Origin: Dioszegia crocea
Taxonomy: Eukaryota; Basidiomycota; Tremellomycetes; Tremellales; Bulleribasidiaceae
Reading direction: 5' to 3'
Assembly: GCA_001600615.1 (NCBI GenBank)
Contig: BCKK01000002.1
Span: forward strand, 2,076,809 to 2,140,808
Length of the DNA: 64,000 nt
Numbering within the stretch: position 1 is the stretch's first letter; every line of letters starts with the position of its first letter. Under the pieces are notes generated by a model. That model searched no databases, was not told the origin of the DNA, and was given only the letters and a program-made list of their open reading frames with translations. Made by a program: the position numbers and the translations under genes. Positions 33,257-44,096 of this stretch are shown one piece after another.

Positions 33257-35784
33257 TCAAGCAGCGGCAGCAATACTAACCGCATCCGTCCCAGATGGCC
33301 TGGAAGTACCTCGAGCGCGACTCGTACCTCCCTTGTCTCGACCACCGCCTCGACGTCCAGCTGTACGATTCGACGACTTACTCGCCGCAGAAGTTTGCGT
33401 GTCCACGCCTCCTCTCACAGTCGAGCCAGCTCTCGAACTCCTCCGTCCGCTCGTACTTCCCGATGCAGGAGCTGCAGAGCTGCGAGGTGCTGTTGCGCTC
33501 ATTGCTGTGTATTTCGCCTCAGCTTGTCCCTTGAAGAACTTCGTCATGATGTTGTCGATTCGGGAGAGCTCAGCGGTCGTTGGTGCTGCAGCTGCACGAG
33601 TAGCCGCCGTAGGTGACGGGACATCTGCAGCGGATTCGTGATGAGATGATTCGCCAGTCTTGCACAATGTCCATGTCCACGCTCTCCTTACCGAAGCGAT
33701 TCGCTGCTCCGTTCGTTCGTTAAGCAGGAAAGGATTACCTCCGGGGCTCATAGTCGTGCCCATAGGTCTGGCGAGTGTTTCAAATGCTGTATTGGCGTCA
33801 ATCTGGCCAATCACCACGTCGTCATCTTGCTCTGCTCGGGCATAAGTCGCTAATGTTTCGCCATTCTTCAAGGTCATTTGACCAAAGTCGGTGTTGATAG
33901 CTGCGCGGAATGTATCAAGCTGGGACTGATGTGTGGTGAGATCTGAGATGTTAGCGATGCGGGGACTGGGTAAGTACAAAGAGACTTACCAATTCCATAC
34001 AAGCTAGCTTTCCAATCCACGACCGAGCTGCCTCCGCCTGTAGTTGACGGATGCATGGACCGCTTCATCCAATCCCGAAAGACAGCCCTGTCGGCGCGGG
34101 TGTCATTCGAGGCAGCGCTACTCATTGCTGTATCAGGGACTGTGGTTTCGGGTCTTCGGGTAGTTTCAGGCTTTGGCTCGCGCTTCTTCGGTCTAGACTT
34201 GGCTTTTGGCTTGGATTTCTGTTTCGGCTTGGACTCAGCAGTGCGCGAGGGAGCTGTCGATTCGGCTAGGGTGCGGATGGACTGAGTGGGTTCTGCCGCA
34301 GATGTAACTTCTGTAGGGGGCAGAGGCGCAGTGGTGTCGGTGGGGCTCGAGGCTTGACTTTGATCGGGGGCGGGCAAAGCACCGGACATGAGTGCTGGTT
34401 GAAATGTGCTGGCGTCTGCACCGTGACTGTCAGTGACATGATCAGCCGCAGTGCCATCAATCTCCGGTCGGGTTGTGGTCATTACTGTCGGAGCCACGGT
34501 CGAGGCGGGCGCCTGGGTAGTCTGTATCGTATACGTCTCAGGTACAGGAGCGGGCTTAGCGTCTCGTTTGTCTCCCACACTTGCCCGCCGACTCCGACGA
34601 GAGGCGTCCGCCAGTTCCCGCCTCTCAGTCATTGCGGAAAGGTGACGGCTGGCCTGAGTACTCGCGTCGTTCGTCGTCAGGTCAACTCCTTTAGATGCGG
34701 CCGGCTGTTCTCCTTTTGAAGGTGCTTTTGTGGGTGTAGGCGCTGAAGTAGCAGAAGTCGAGACGATATCGGTGGTTTCGGGGGCGGTAGGGGTGGTGGT
34801 TGCAGTAGTTGTCGTCGCAGCGTTACTAGCGTCAGTGGCTGTCCCAGCGCCGGTATCGGTGACGGCCGCAGTCCGAGCAGTGCTTTCCGCAGCCGCCCTT
34901 TTGGCTCTTCTCTCCTTCCTCCTCTTGACATTGTCGTCTTTAGTAGCCTGTGTGACTTCGGGCAGTGTCTCAGTCGGTCGATCTTTTGGATTCTCTGAAC
35001 TTCGAGTGACAGGGGTAGTAATCTCAGAATCACTCGCGCTTGTATTCCCCGCGTCCGTCCCACTAGCCTCACTAGCCCCCTTAGTACTTGTGTCGGTTCC
35101 AGCTCCCGTCTCAGAAGCACTTGCCTCGCTAGCAGACGCAGCCGCAGCCGCTCGCTTCGCTCGTCTCTTCTTCTGCGCAACCTTCTCCTCTTCAGTCATC
35201 TCCCGTTTATCTCTTGATCTGCCACTCCGCCTCTTCTTCTCTCCACTTTCAGTCCGACTCGCACTCTCCACACCGCTTGCTGAACTCTTCTCCGTCTCAG
35301 ACTCGCCTCCGGCTTTATCAGCCCGAGCACGCTTCCGAGCCTCGCTTTCCTTCCTCTTTCGACGCTTCCTATCGTCCGACGACTCCGCTGCTGACTCTCC
35401 AGCCTGACTTCCGCTCGCTGAAGCAGACGCGTCCGTATCGGCCTGCTCTGTCCCTGACGCACTCTTCTCTTCAGCCTTCCTCTTCTTCTCTGCCCGCTTC
35501 GCCCGTCGTGCTGCTTTCTCCTCGTCCGTCTTTTTCGGCTTCTCCGTCACGGCGGCACTCCCTGAGGCCTCGGTCCCGTCCACACCACTTCCTGATGCCG
35601 CTGTTGCACCCCCCTCCGACTCACCCCCAGTTGTAGCCTGCGCGCTGGCCAAAGCTTTCGCTTTCGCCTTTTTAGCAAGCGCCTTCTTCTTCGCAATCTG
35701 CCTCTTCTTTGCTGCTCTTTGCTTCGCCACGTCCTCGGCAGTTGGTCTAGGGGCGGAAGTAGAAGTGTCGGAAGTTTCGGACAT
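33257..35784 (-). CDS. Large low-complexity Ala/Ser/Thr/Lys/Arg-rich protein, unknown
   Basis: Two exons: exon 1 (35784 to about 33992) and exon 2 (to 33257), joined at DWKASLYGI|DLTTHQSQLDTF; about 830 residues. The first ~350 residues repeat Lys/Arg/Ala blocks (KKRQIAKKKALAKKAKAKAL, EKAARRAKRAEKKRKAEEK, KRRKERRAKRAAAE) alternating with Ser/Thr/Ala/Glu stretches. The middle is Thr/Pro/Ala-rich. Before the splice is a more ordered segment (RADRAVFRDWMKRSMHPS), continued by LDTFRAAINTDFGQMTLKNG and LATYARAEQDDDVVIGQIDA. The tail is Arg/Gly/Ser-rich (GRRGGGRDKGGTSRARGTSR), like RGG nucleic-acid-binding tails. I recognise no family. The charge pattern suggests a nuclear or RNA-associated disordered protein, but that is inference. 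Confidence 0.7.
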
Positions 35785-36193
35785 CTCGATGTGGTTTCTG
35801 TTGGTTGTTGGCGATCAGGATTGGGTCAGACCTCGATAGGGTGTAGGTGATGAGAGGGATGTGTGGACAGTGTGTGTTTTCTTGCTCTAGAGTTGTGTTC
35901 AGTAGCACATGAAGGATGGATAGTGGATGGAGGAAAAAGGCAGATAGGGAGAATTGGGTGTATCTGCACATTCAAGATACCCCAACCTTTATCGGGTTCA
36001 AACTCCCCTTAACATGAAAGGGTCGCCAGCAAGGGTGAGTTTCGCGATTGATCGAGCGTGCTCCAAATAGGCTGTGGAGCTACCCCTGATTCGTCATAGC
36101 GGGGTGGAACATTGATACATGCCACAGGGCTGGGAGAAGGGAGACAACCTATAGGTCAGCGATAGCCCTCCCTTTATATGACAATACTCACTA
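35785..36193. other. Intergenic, promoter of the low-complexity gene
   Basis: 409 bp between the start of the low-complexity gene and the end of the CTR gene; no coding or RNA feature recognised. Confidence 0.4.
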
Positions 36194-36717
36194 TCAATTG
36201 CAGCAAACAGTCACACACTCGTCCCTCTTCACGTCGCTATCCCCATCCAACACTAGCCAGTCACAGAAGAATTTCCCCACTCCCGCCCCTAGGACAATAC
36301 TGATGATCATGTACCCATTCGCCGCCATGACTATCAGCATGACGATATACGCCAAGCCGAAAAGGACCGCATGTAGGATGGCCCGGATGGCTTGCTGCAG
36401 GGTAGTCGCTCGACGCATGACGGGTTTGAAGTCGTTGGCAGAGTTCAAAGAGGAGAGCTGGCGGAGGATATAGGCATCGTACGATCTAGTGACGCGACGC
36501 ATGGCTTCGAGAGTGATGGAGAGGAGGGCTGCACCGATACAGGATGCGATGAACATGCCGGTGTTGGCGATATGCCATGACGCTGCAAGATAGCATGTGT
36601 CGACAGTGTCCCAGTTCCACAACATCTATTCAATTAGCCAGAACTCGGACCCATAAGACCTGGACGTACCGTCATTTGACACGTCGAATTCGACATGCTC
36701 GACATACTGTGATCCAT
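36194..36717 (-). CDS. CTR-family copper transporter
   Basis: Two exons, about 159 residues. Exon 1 begins at ATG 36717 with a short Met/Ser-rich extracellular N-terminus (MDHSMSSMSNSTCQMTM) containing copper-binding M-x-x-M and Cys residues. Three helices follow: WHIANTGMFIASCIGAALLS, ILHAVLFGLAYIVMLIVMAA and GYMIISIVLGAGVGKFF. The third carries the family G-x-x-x-G packing motif, and the second/third carry the Met-rich face of the pore. The C-terminus has a cysteine cluster (CVTVCCN). CTR proteins form trimers that import Cu(I) at the plasma or vacuolar membrane. Divergent from the ferric reductase with a 406-bp shared promoter, and close to the copper-dependent Fet3 gene. Confidence 0.92.
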
Positions 36718-37123
36718 TTTGATTGATTTTTGTTGGGAATGGGATGGGATGGGATGAACTGTAGGGACTCAAGGGTAGACGTGTAGAATGTGAGCGAGTG
36801 GGCGAGGTGGTCGAGAGTAGAGGTTTGAGTAGTAGCCCAGAGCTACCCAAGCTACCCAGCCAAAAAGTGATTCCGAGGTCCAGGCACGAGATGAAACTGT
36901 GAACCGTGCCTGGTTTCATAAATGGCTCAACGGCAAGAGCCGCTTTTCTTATTGGACCAGACCCAATTGTCGCATACCTCAGAGCCATATCTATCCCCTA
37001 TATATACTCCAGTGCTATGCACAGGGCTTCAGCTGACCCTGAGCTCCTATCCGGAGCTGACGGTCAGCATATATAGCACCCGTGCCCGCCCTCGATCCCG
37101 CAACCCACCTTCATCCTGCCAAA
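36718..37123. promoter_or_regulatory. Divergent CTR/ferric-reductase promoter
   Basis: 406 bp. TATA-like TATATATA at 36999-37006 and ATATATAG at 37069-37076, upstream of ATG 37124. Two interleaved inverted repeats at 36880-36919. No ATCWGATAA motif is present here, unlike the FET3/FTR1 promoter. Confidence 0.5.
36880..36919. repeat. Interleaved inverted repeats in the CTR/FRE promoter
   Basis: CCAGGCACG (36880-36888) pairs with CGTGCCTGG (36905-36913), and ATGAAAC (about 36891-36897) pairs with GTTTCAT (36913-36919). The arms overlap in alternating order. Possible regulatory site; function unknown. Confidence 0.45.
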
Positions 37124-38920
37124 ATGTCGGTCCTCTCTCCACGACAACATATCCAAAACTTCTCCGACGCAGCGGGCCTCGAGCCACATTGGGGCTATGC
37201 TGATCGAGTGGTGCCTTGCACCAGTGACGCTGGGAGCTGCGAGTACCTGGACATTGTCTACTGGGCGCATGACATGGGGATGATCTACGTTGGCGTGATG
37301 TGGGCGTTGATCATTGGCGGTTTGATGGTATGGGGGTTCTTCCACCGGACTAGATTATCCCAATCCCGCATCGGTGCTACCGTGTCAGCCTTCTCTCGAC
37401 GACACTTCCTCCCCGAGCTTCGGCCCTTCCGCTTCCTCTTCGGCCGCACCACCCGACTCCAGATCGCATTCCTTGCTCTGATCATCATCTACCTCACCGT
37501 CTTTTCCTTCGCCGGCATCATCTACAAAAGCTGGATCACTCCTGTTAAAGCCCTTCCTGGCGTCTACAACACTCGATCATCCATCGGTCCTTGGTCCGAC
37601 CGGGTCGGTGTCTTGGCCTACGCCCTCACTCCCCTCTCCATCCTCCTCGTCTCGCGCGAGTCCCTCTTGTCGGTAATCACCGGCGTCCCCTACCATCACT
37701 TCAACTTCCTGCATCGCTGGACTGGACACATCATCCTCCTCCAATCTGTCCTCCACACCATCGGCTGGTGCCTTGTCGAGATCAGGTTCTACCAGCCCCA
37801 ACCCTCCGTCGCCAAGACCTGGATCACCCAAACCTACATGATCTGGGGTATCGTGGCACTCATCCTCATTCTCCTACTCTGGGGCCTTGCAACCCGCACT
37901 GCTCAGCGGGCGTTCGGCTACGAGTTTTTCCGCAAGGCGCACTATGTCCTCGCCATGCTATACATTGGCGCAATCTATGCCCACTGGCCTCAACTCGGCT
38001 GCTTCCTCATCCCCTCCATCCTCCTCTGGGGCCTCGACCGCGCCATCCGGTTCGGCCGCACCGCACTCATCCACTATCAGCTTCTCCCTGACGGCCGAGG
38101 CGTCTTCACCTCCTTCCCCTCCCAAATCAACCACTTCGGCGATGACATCCTGCGTATCGATCTGATCAACCCCAACCCTATCTCCTGGTCAATCGGCCAA
38201 CACTTCTACCTCACCTTCCCTCAGTCCTCCATCTGGCAGTCTCACCCATTCACTCCACTATCCCTTCCCGGCCCTCGTCACTCCTACCTCCTCCGTGCCA
38301 AGAAGGGCGAAACCAAAAAGGTGACGGCGTTCCAGGGCGACTCCACGCCCGTCATCCTCACCGGACCATACGGCGGCGATATCATGCCCAGACCCAGTGA
38401 TGATGCCAACATCCTATGCGTGGCGGGCGGTACAGGCATCACATTTGTGCTGCCGGTGTTGATGCAGCTGGCGACTAGGGAGGGTGAGGGTATGCTGGAG
38501 TTGGTATGGGCCGTCAGGCGGAAAGAGGATGAAGAGTGGATCGCTCCCGAGCTGGAATACTTGCGTCGATCCCCACGAGTCAGAGTCACCGTTTACTCCA
38601 CTCGATCCTCCCCTTCCTCCCCCTCTTCCCTTCCTATCGAGACGCCTGGCCCATCTGAGAAGAATCTTGTTCTGACGGACACATCCTCTGCTGAAAAGGG
38701 TACCTCTACCCTAGACCAGTCCAATCGACCTGATCTACACCAGATTACTCGAGACTTTGTGGCCAAGGCGGCGGGCGGAGAGACGAAGGTGTATGTAAGC
38801 GGACCATCTGGCATGATTACCGCAGTGAGGGAGGTGGTGGCGGATTTGAACGAACCGAGGGGTGTGTGGAGGGGAGAAAGGAAGGGAGTCGAGATGATTT
38901 ATGATGACCGATTAGAGTAG
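37124..38920 (+). CDS. Ferric/cupric metalloreductase (FRE family)
   Basis: Intronless gene of 598 residues, in contrast to its intron-rich neighbours. Start at ATG 37124 (AAAATG); a frame from 37082 begins with GTG and is not used. An N-terminal helix is followed by the ferric reductase-like transmembrane domain with paired heme histidines in HRWTGHIILLQSVLH and HYVLAMLYIGAIYAHW, then the FAD-binding HPFTPLSLP motif, GPYGG, the NADPH-binding GGTGITFVLPV, and C-terminal SGPSGMI (Ser in place of the Cys common in this family). It passes electrons from NADPH through FAD and hemes to Fe(III) or Cu(II) outside the cell, feeding both Fet3/Ftr1 and CTR. Convergent with FET3, 162 bp between stops. 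Confidence 0.93.
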   Translation: MSVLSPRQHIQNFSDAAGLEPHWGYADRVVPCTSDAGSCEYLDIVYWAHDMGMIYVGVMWALIIGGLMVWGFFHRTRLSQSRIGATVSAFSRRHFLPELRPFRFLFGRTTRLQIAFLALIIIYLTVFSFAGIIYKSWITPVKALPGVYNTRSSIGPWSDRVGVLAYALTPLSILLVSRESLLSVITGVPYHHFNFLHRWTGHIILLQSVLHTIGWCLVEIRFYQPQPSVAKTWITQTYMIWGIVALILILLLWGLATRTAQRAFGYEFFRKAHYVLAMLYIGAIYAHWPQLGCFLIPSILLWGLDRAIRFGRTALIHYQLLPDGRGVFTSFPSQINHFGDDILRIDLINPNPISWSIGQHFYLTFPQSSIWQSHPFTPLSLPGPRHSYLLRAKKGETKKVTAFQGDSTPVILTGPYGGDIMPRPSDDANILCVAGGTGITFVLPVLMQLATREGEGMLELVWAVRRKEDEEWIAPELEYLRRSPRVRVTVYSTRSSPSSPSSLPIETPGPSEKNLVLTDTSSAEKGTSTLDQSNRPDLHQITRDFVAKAAGGETKVYVSGPSGMITAVREVVADLNEPRGVWRGERKGVEMIYDDRLE

Positions 38921-39082
38921 ACATGTTATTAGAAGCGAATAGACCTGTCGTACTCTGGTAGTCAATGTTGGTAGACGTTTTGGTACACTATATAACGGAA
39001 TGTAATGTAGAATTGTGCTTCATACTCAGTCCGGAAGCTGAGAACTTGGCAGTCTAGCAAGATTCATCTTAGCACATCTATT

Positions 39083-41656
39083 CTAATCCCTACGCGCAAT
39101 CCGGCTCCATAACTTCTTCTTTGATTTCTTCGCCTCTGCCTTGTACTTCAACTCGTCCTCAATCTCTCTCTCATCTAGCTCGCCCGACGCGTAGAAGATG
39201 ATACTCGCCAGACCAATCAGGAACGTGATGATACACGCCGCAAGCGCCCCGATCGCCTTTGGTGTCCAGCCCTATACATTAGCCTAGTGTCCCAGATGTT
39301 GTGTTGCTCAACTCACCATGACGAGCGGAAAAGGCCCCCATGGTTGTCCGGCAAAGTCGGTTGTAGAGTTCTTGCCCACGATGTTCCCCGAAGTCGCCAT
39401 ATTCCAGTGCTTGCAATGGTCATAGATTGGCTGAGGGATAGCAGAGTTGAGCTGCTGGAATCGCTCAGGAGCCTCGATGAAGACCGCTGCCAGACCGGAA
39501 GACATGTGCCAGTCGACGTGACAATGGAATAGCCAAGCTGCGATGTCAGCGTCTACCATCTGAAGACTCGAGAGTGCTCACCTCCTGGGTTATCCGCGAT
39601 CCACCGGATAGTCACACTTCCAGTAGGGGGGATCACGACTGTGTCTCTTCTGGAAGGGTTGGTCTGGGTCTCGTTGAATGGTGGGTTGATCGTCGGGTCA
39701 TCAGAAGTCACGTCGAAGGATTTGTGAACCAGTTGGAACTCATGGCTGTGAAGTCAGCTGAATTCTTACGGACGTGAGGCAAGACGTACCCGTGGAGATG
39801 GAAAGGGTGGAACCCTGCATCCCAGTTGTAGATTGTGACCTGGACGTGGCTCATGTGTGGGAAGGTGAGAGCGTTGGTCTGTGCTCCATATACCGCGGGG
39901 TTGAACGAGTCGTTGCCCATGGATAGGGCGGTGAACATGGAGGGAGTCATGGGCATTTGGTAGGTCACATTGTTGACTGGAGATATTAGCGAGAGAGCAT
40001 GTCACTGACAAGGTGACTTACAAGACGCGCGGTTCGTTCCATCATCGTAAGTCTAGAATCATCAGTATCATCATCTGAACCCCACTGTAGGACTCACGTC
40101 AAAGTACGCATCGAGCCGGAAATCAACGGTCTTGCCAACCATCTCCCGCTTCAATACAGGCACAAATAGGGTATCGTCCAGAACAGGCGCAGCCTCAATC
40201 GACACCGAGGCCGCTGGCGGAGCCGACGAGTTGTAAATGAGCTGCAGTGTGTTGTTTAGCACAAGACTGTCGGGAATGACATCGTACCTGATCACGTTAG
40301 ACATGCAAGATGGACAGAGAGGAAAGGCTTACATGTCAGGCGACTGATTTATGCTCAGGGCGTAATTGGTGTCTGTGCTGTTTTTGGCAGTGACGAGGAC
40401 AGAGTATCGCTGGCCGATGGAGATAGTCAGTGTGTCGATTGGTGAGGGTTCAATCTCGACACCGTCCGTCTCGATGATCTGGACATCGTGCTGATCGAAA
40501 TTGATGTAGAACACTAGAAGTCAGCGTAGTACGAACGAGAAATGTGAGACTCACTGGCAAGGGCAGCCATGTTGATGATTCGGACACGGTAGCTCTTGCC
40601 CGACTCGAAGGACATGGAAGCGTCATCGTTGACACCTTTGCCGCTCATCAAGTCGGTGTTTGAGCTGAGGTAGGTGTTATTCTGAGCAACATAGATCAAG
40701 GCGGATTCTGAAAAGTCAGCTCGTCTTCTGACCTAGAGGCAATCACTCACTTGGGACAGGTTCGGCGCCGGTGGGGTTGCGCCATGTGAGGAACTCGCTG
40801 TCGATCAATTTACCGTATTCCTCGTGGTACCTTCAAGTCAGCAATTGCCTTACAGCACAGTGATTGCGCAGATCAGACATACCAGTCAGATACGATGAGG
40901 GTGTATTCGGCATCCCATGTGATGTTGTCGGCTCGGCCAGAGGCATTGTTCGGCTGGATAATGAAGGCTGTCCGAATTAGCACACTCCACAAATGCCTGA
41001 GCAAAAGAACAACGTACGCGTTCTGAGACCATCGGTGTATTGACCCTCGTGATGCCCGTGCATCCAGTAAGTACCAGTCTGAGATCATCAGCACAAGTTC
41101 TTTACCATATCGATCATCCTTTATCGGCCCAACTTTGGCCAAAACGACTTCTGACGCACCTGAAGACTTGTATCGATCACATAGCTCAGCGTCTGATTGA
41201 GAGGAATCGGACATTGCGTGGTCGACACTGCCCCATCGGCCCAGTTGGACCCATTGAAGAACATGCCGTGGGTGTGTAGCGCGGTGCCGAGGCTGGCATC
41301 TCCCAGCGAGTTGGTAGCGTGCATGATGAGGGTGTCTCCTTGAGTTGCCGTGAGTGGTGGTGGGCTGTAGATCGTCAGTTTGAGGTCTGCAAGCAGGTTC
41401 TTCATTCGAACGCCAGATACTTACGGCCATGTTCCATTCACACCAATGACCCGTCGAGGGTATAGCTACCAGATCAGCAAAGGTCTCAATTGCGGTCGGG
41501 GCTCTACCCCGCCCAATATCGTCATCGGTCGGTGAAAGTGCAACTCACGCCGTTCGGGTTAGCATTGACATAGGTGATATTCCACCAATGCTCGATGGTG
41601 GCCGCCTGCACGGCAGCCAGCGTAGAGGCCAGCACTGAGATTGAAGCAAATCGCAT
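39083..41656 (-). CDS. FET3: Fet3-type multicopper ferroxidase
   Basis: Gene with about ten exons starting at ATG 41656 with a signal peptide (MRFASISVLASTLAAVQA). Three cupredoxin domains carry the copper ligands: LHTHGMFF and WMHGHHEGQY in domain 1, and HPFHLHGHEFQ and the WLFHCHVDWH cluster with the type 1 Cys in domain 3. The ending has one membrane helix (AIGALAACIITFLIGLASII) and a short basic cytoplasmic tail, the type I topology of Fet3. It oxidises Fe(II) to Fe(III) for uptake by Ftr1. Several N-glycosylation sites (N-x-S/T) are visible in the extracellular part. Divergent from FTR1 with a 723-bp shared promoter carrying iron-type GATA motifs. Confidence 0.93.
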
Positions 41657-41947
41657 GATTGTAGAGAGCGAAGTATGGAGCAACGACTGAGAGCTCAAAA
41701 ATGCCGCACTTCAAATTTCAGAGTCGATCTCCTAGTCGATCCTCTCGAGCAGCGTTGACAGCACCGGCCGAAGGATGTAAGCAGTCGTGACTTTAGGTTC
41801 GTGATGAATGATGGTGGCACTGCCGCTCTCGCGGTCACAGTGAGAGTGAAGGGCAAGATGGAGAGGAGGATTTCGGCCGGGCGGGGCAAAATTAAAGCCG
41901 GTAGCGAGATCTCGAAATCTAGGCACGGTTACGTTGTAGGCGGCGTT

Positions 41948-41956
41948 ATCAGATAA
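41948..41956 (+). promoter_or_regulatory. Iron-responsive GATA site ATCAGATAA
   Basis: Exact match to the ATCWGATAA consensus, about 290 bp from the FET3 start and 425 bp from the FTR1 start. Confidence 0.6.
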
Positions 41957-42182
41957 AGGCGCCTTGCAAGCACCAAATTTTAATCTGATACGTTAGATGC
42001 CGCTGACAGAGCTATTCTGGGATCTCGGAAGGTAAACCTAATCAGATAGGACAAGCTAGACTATATAGGAGGCGAGAAGGAACAGAGGGGAACAGGGCGG
42101 CGACGAGGATGTCATTTCTGAGTCGTTCGGCCGATGATGTTATTTATAGCCTACAGGTTGGGAATGGTAGGTAAGACAGCCA

Positions 42183-42191
42183 TTATCTGAT
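42183..42191 (-). promoter_or_regulatory. Iron-responsive GATA site ATCAGATAA (minus strand)
   Basis: Plus strand reads TTATCTGAT, the exact reverse complement of ATCAGATAA, about 190 bp before the FTR1 ATG. Confidence 0.6.
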
Positions 42192-42379
42192 TAGCAGCTG
42201 AGGTCCGACTACTCCTTAGCGACATCAAGTGCGGCCGAAGGGTTTCAGCATCTTTTAGATCGGGCGAAAAGGGCTCAAAGTCACCGAGGAGATTGATGAG
42301 ACAATTTCTGCATCTCGACGACATTCCTACTTTCCTACTTCCATCCCGCCCATCTCCCCACCGTGGCTAGCAAACCAAG

Positions 42380-43815
42380 ATGCCAGACTACTTCAGCGTG
42401 CCCATCTTCTTCATCGTCTTCCGTGAGTGTCGCCTCAGATTCCAGCAAAGCCCTGGCTGATTCCGTAGGTGAGACGGTCGAAGCCGCTATCATCGTGTCG
42501 GTCCTGCTCTCGTTCGTCGAGCAGCTTATGTCCACTGGCGCTGTACGTCAGACACGCGAAGGTCCCCCTTACTCCCCCGTCCTGCCCGATGACGGAGATG
42601 TCGATACCGCCCCGGCTGGTCAGGAGGAGCCGGACAAGAAGATGTCACAGATGATCAGGCGGATGAGGATTCAGATCTGGGCGGGGACGATCGGGGGTTT
42701 CATCATTGCTCTAGCAATTGGCGCAGCATTTATCGCAGTAGTGAGCATCTCTATCCTTACTTCCGGAACGTCAGCTCATCTTCCAGTTCTACACCAAACT
42801 CACCAACCTCTGGGCCGACACGGAAGAGATCTGGGAAGGTGTCTTCAGTCTCGTCGCCTCCCTCATCATCTATGTCATGGGTATCGCCTTCCTGAAGATG
42901 GACCGCTCCCGCGTCAAATGGAGACTGAAGCTCTTCGCCGCCTTCAACAAAACCCGCGAGAACAAGGAACTCGGGGCCGACAGCGATATCGCGAACCACC
43001 ACAAATCCGGCTCGGGGGGCAAATGGGCACTCTTCCTCCTCCCCTTCATCACGGTGCTTCGAGAAGGTCTCGAAGCGGTCGTCTTCGTCGGAGGCGTCTC
43101 GTTGTCTGAACCAGCGGTATCCATCCCCATCCCCGTCATTGTCGGCATTATCGCCGGTGGGCTGGTCGGATGGGCGATATACAAGACCGGTTCCTCCACC
43201 ACCCTCCACTGGTTCCTTGTCGGCTCCACCACCCTACTCTTCCTCATTGGCGCGGGTCTCTTTTCAAAGTCGATCGGGTACTTCCAGTACTACGTCTTCG
43301 CCAAGGGCGTTGGTGGTGATGTGGCGGAAACTGGTGATGGGCCAGGGAGTTTCAGGGTCGCGGGCAACGTTTGGCATTTGACATACGGGAATCCTGAGGT
43401 TGGGTCAGCGACCACCAATGGGGGATGGCAAATCTTCAACTCTATCCTAGGCTGGAGTAAGTCCCAACATCTTATCAGTGAGATCAATATGCTGATGAAA
43501 ACAGACAACACAGCGTCGATCGGCACCATTCTTGCTTACATCTTCTACTGGATCCTCATTGTCGTCACCCTCATCTACCTCAAGTGGTCCGAGGGTCGAA
43601 TCACCTTCTTCGGTAAAGCCTCATCCGCCCGAGCCAGGCGCGATGCGCGCAGAGCAGAGGTCGGGCAGCAGGAGAAGGCCAGGTCGGCATCAGACTCGTC
43701 AAGTGGGGGTGACACACCACCTCTTCCTGTAGAGGGTGCGCATGTCCTGCCAATGGAGGGAACAGAGGCAGAATCACCTCTGTCAGAGAAGGGTCATTCG
43801 GGATTGAAGATTTAG
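42380..43815 (+). CDS. FTR1: Ftr1-type high-affinity iron permease
   Basis: Four exons. Starts at ATG 42380 (MPDYFSVPIFFIVFR) and, after the first intron, reads FRETVEAA, the first R-E-x-x-E iron-binding motif. The second motif is in FITVLREGLEAVVFVGG. Seven helices include VSVLLSFVEQLM, GTIGGFIIALAIGAAFI, LVASLIIYVMGIAFL, IPVIVGIIAGGLVGWAIY, WFLVGSTTLLFLIGAGLFSK and the last helix ILAYIFYWILIVVTLIYLKW. A cytoplasmic C-terminal tail is Ser/Glu/Pro-rich. The loop between the first and second helix includes a hydrophilic insert with PVLPDDGDVD. Works with Fet3 in the plasma membrane. Divergent from FET3. Confidence 0.94.
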
Positions 43816-44096
43816 ACCTGTCACGTCAGAAGTAGATGGGGTTTATAGTCATGCAAAGATTGCGAAATCAAGGTTGGAGCAGTCGACCCCTATTGTGAGC
43901 CTAGGCCGAGTCAGTCATCCATGAGGCCCCGTTGAGCACATTACATCAGGTGGGGATGCGCTGCATCAAGCTGCGGCTCTAAGGAACGGCGTTGGCTGGA
44001 CCAAAGGGTGAAGAAAAATCGATGAGTCGTTGGAGGGTTGAAGTACAGTCAAACCTTTCAACCTTTCGTTGTTGACATCTCCACCATCATTCCACC

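Larger units (their letters stand above)
41657..42379. promoter_or_regulatory. Bidirectional FET3/FTR1 promoter with iron-GATA motifs
   Basis: 723 bp without a gene. Contains four ATCWGATAA-type motifs: ATCAGATAA at 41948-41956 (perfect), ATCTGATAC at 41983-41991 and ATCAGATAG at 42041-42049 (each 8/9), and TTATCTGAT at 42183-42191 (perfect on the minus strand). This is the known binding core of fungal iron-responsive GATA factors (SreA, Fep1, Urbs1, Cir1). Confidence 0.75.

Noticed and set aside
34730..35407. 225-codon plus-strand open frame, hydrophobic Val/Ala/Leu-rich
   Set aside because: It is antisense to the low-complexity gene; its composition follows from reading Ala/Ser/Thr/Arg codons backwards. 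No splice or start support.
35985..36010. tRNA B-box-like gggttcaaactcc
   Set aside because: No matching A box, acceptor stem or cloverleaf around it.
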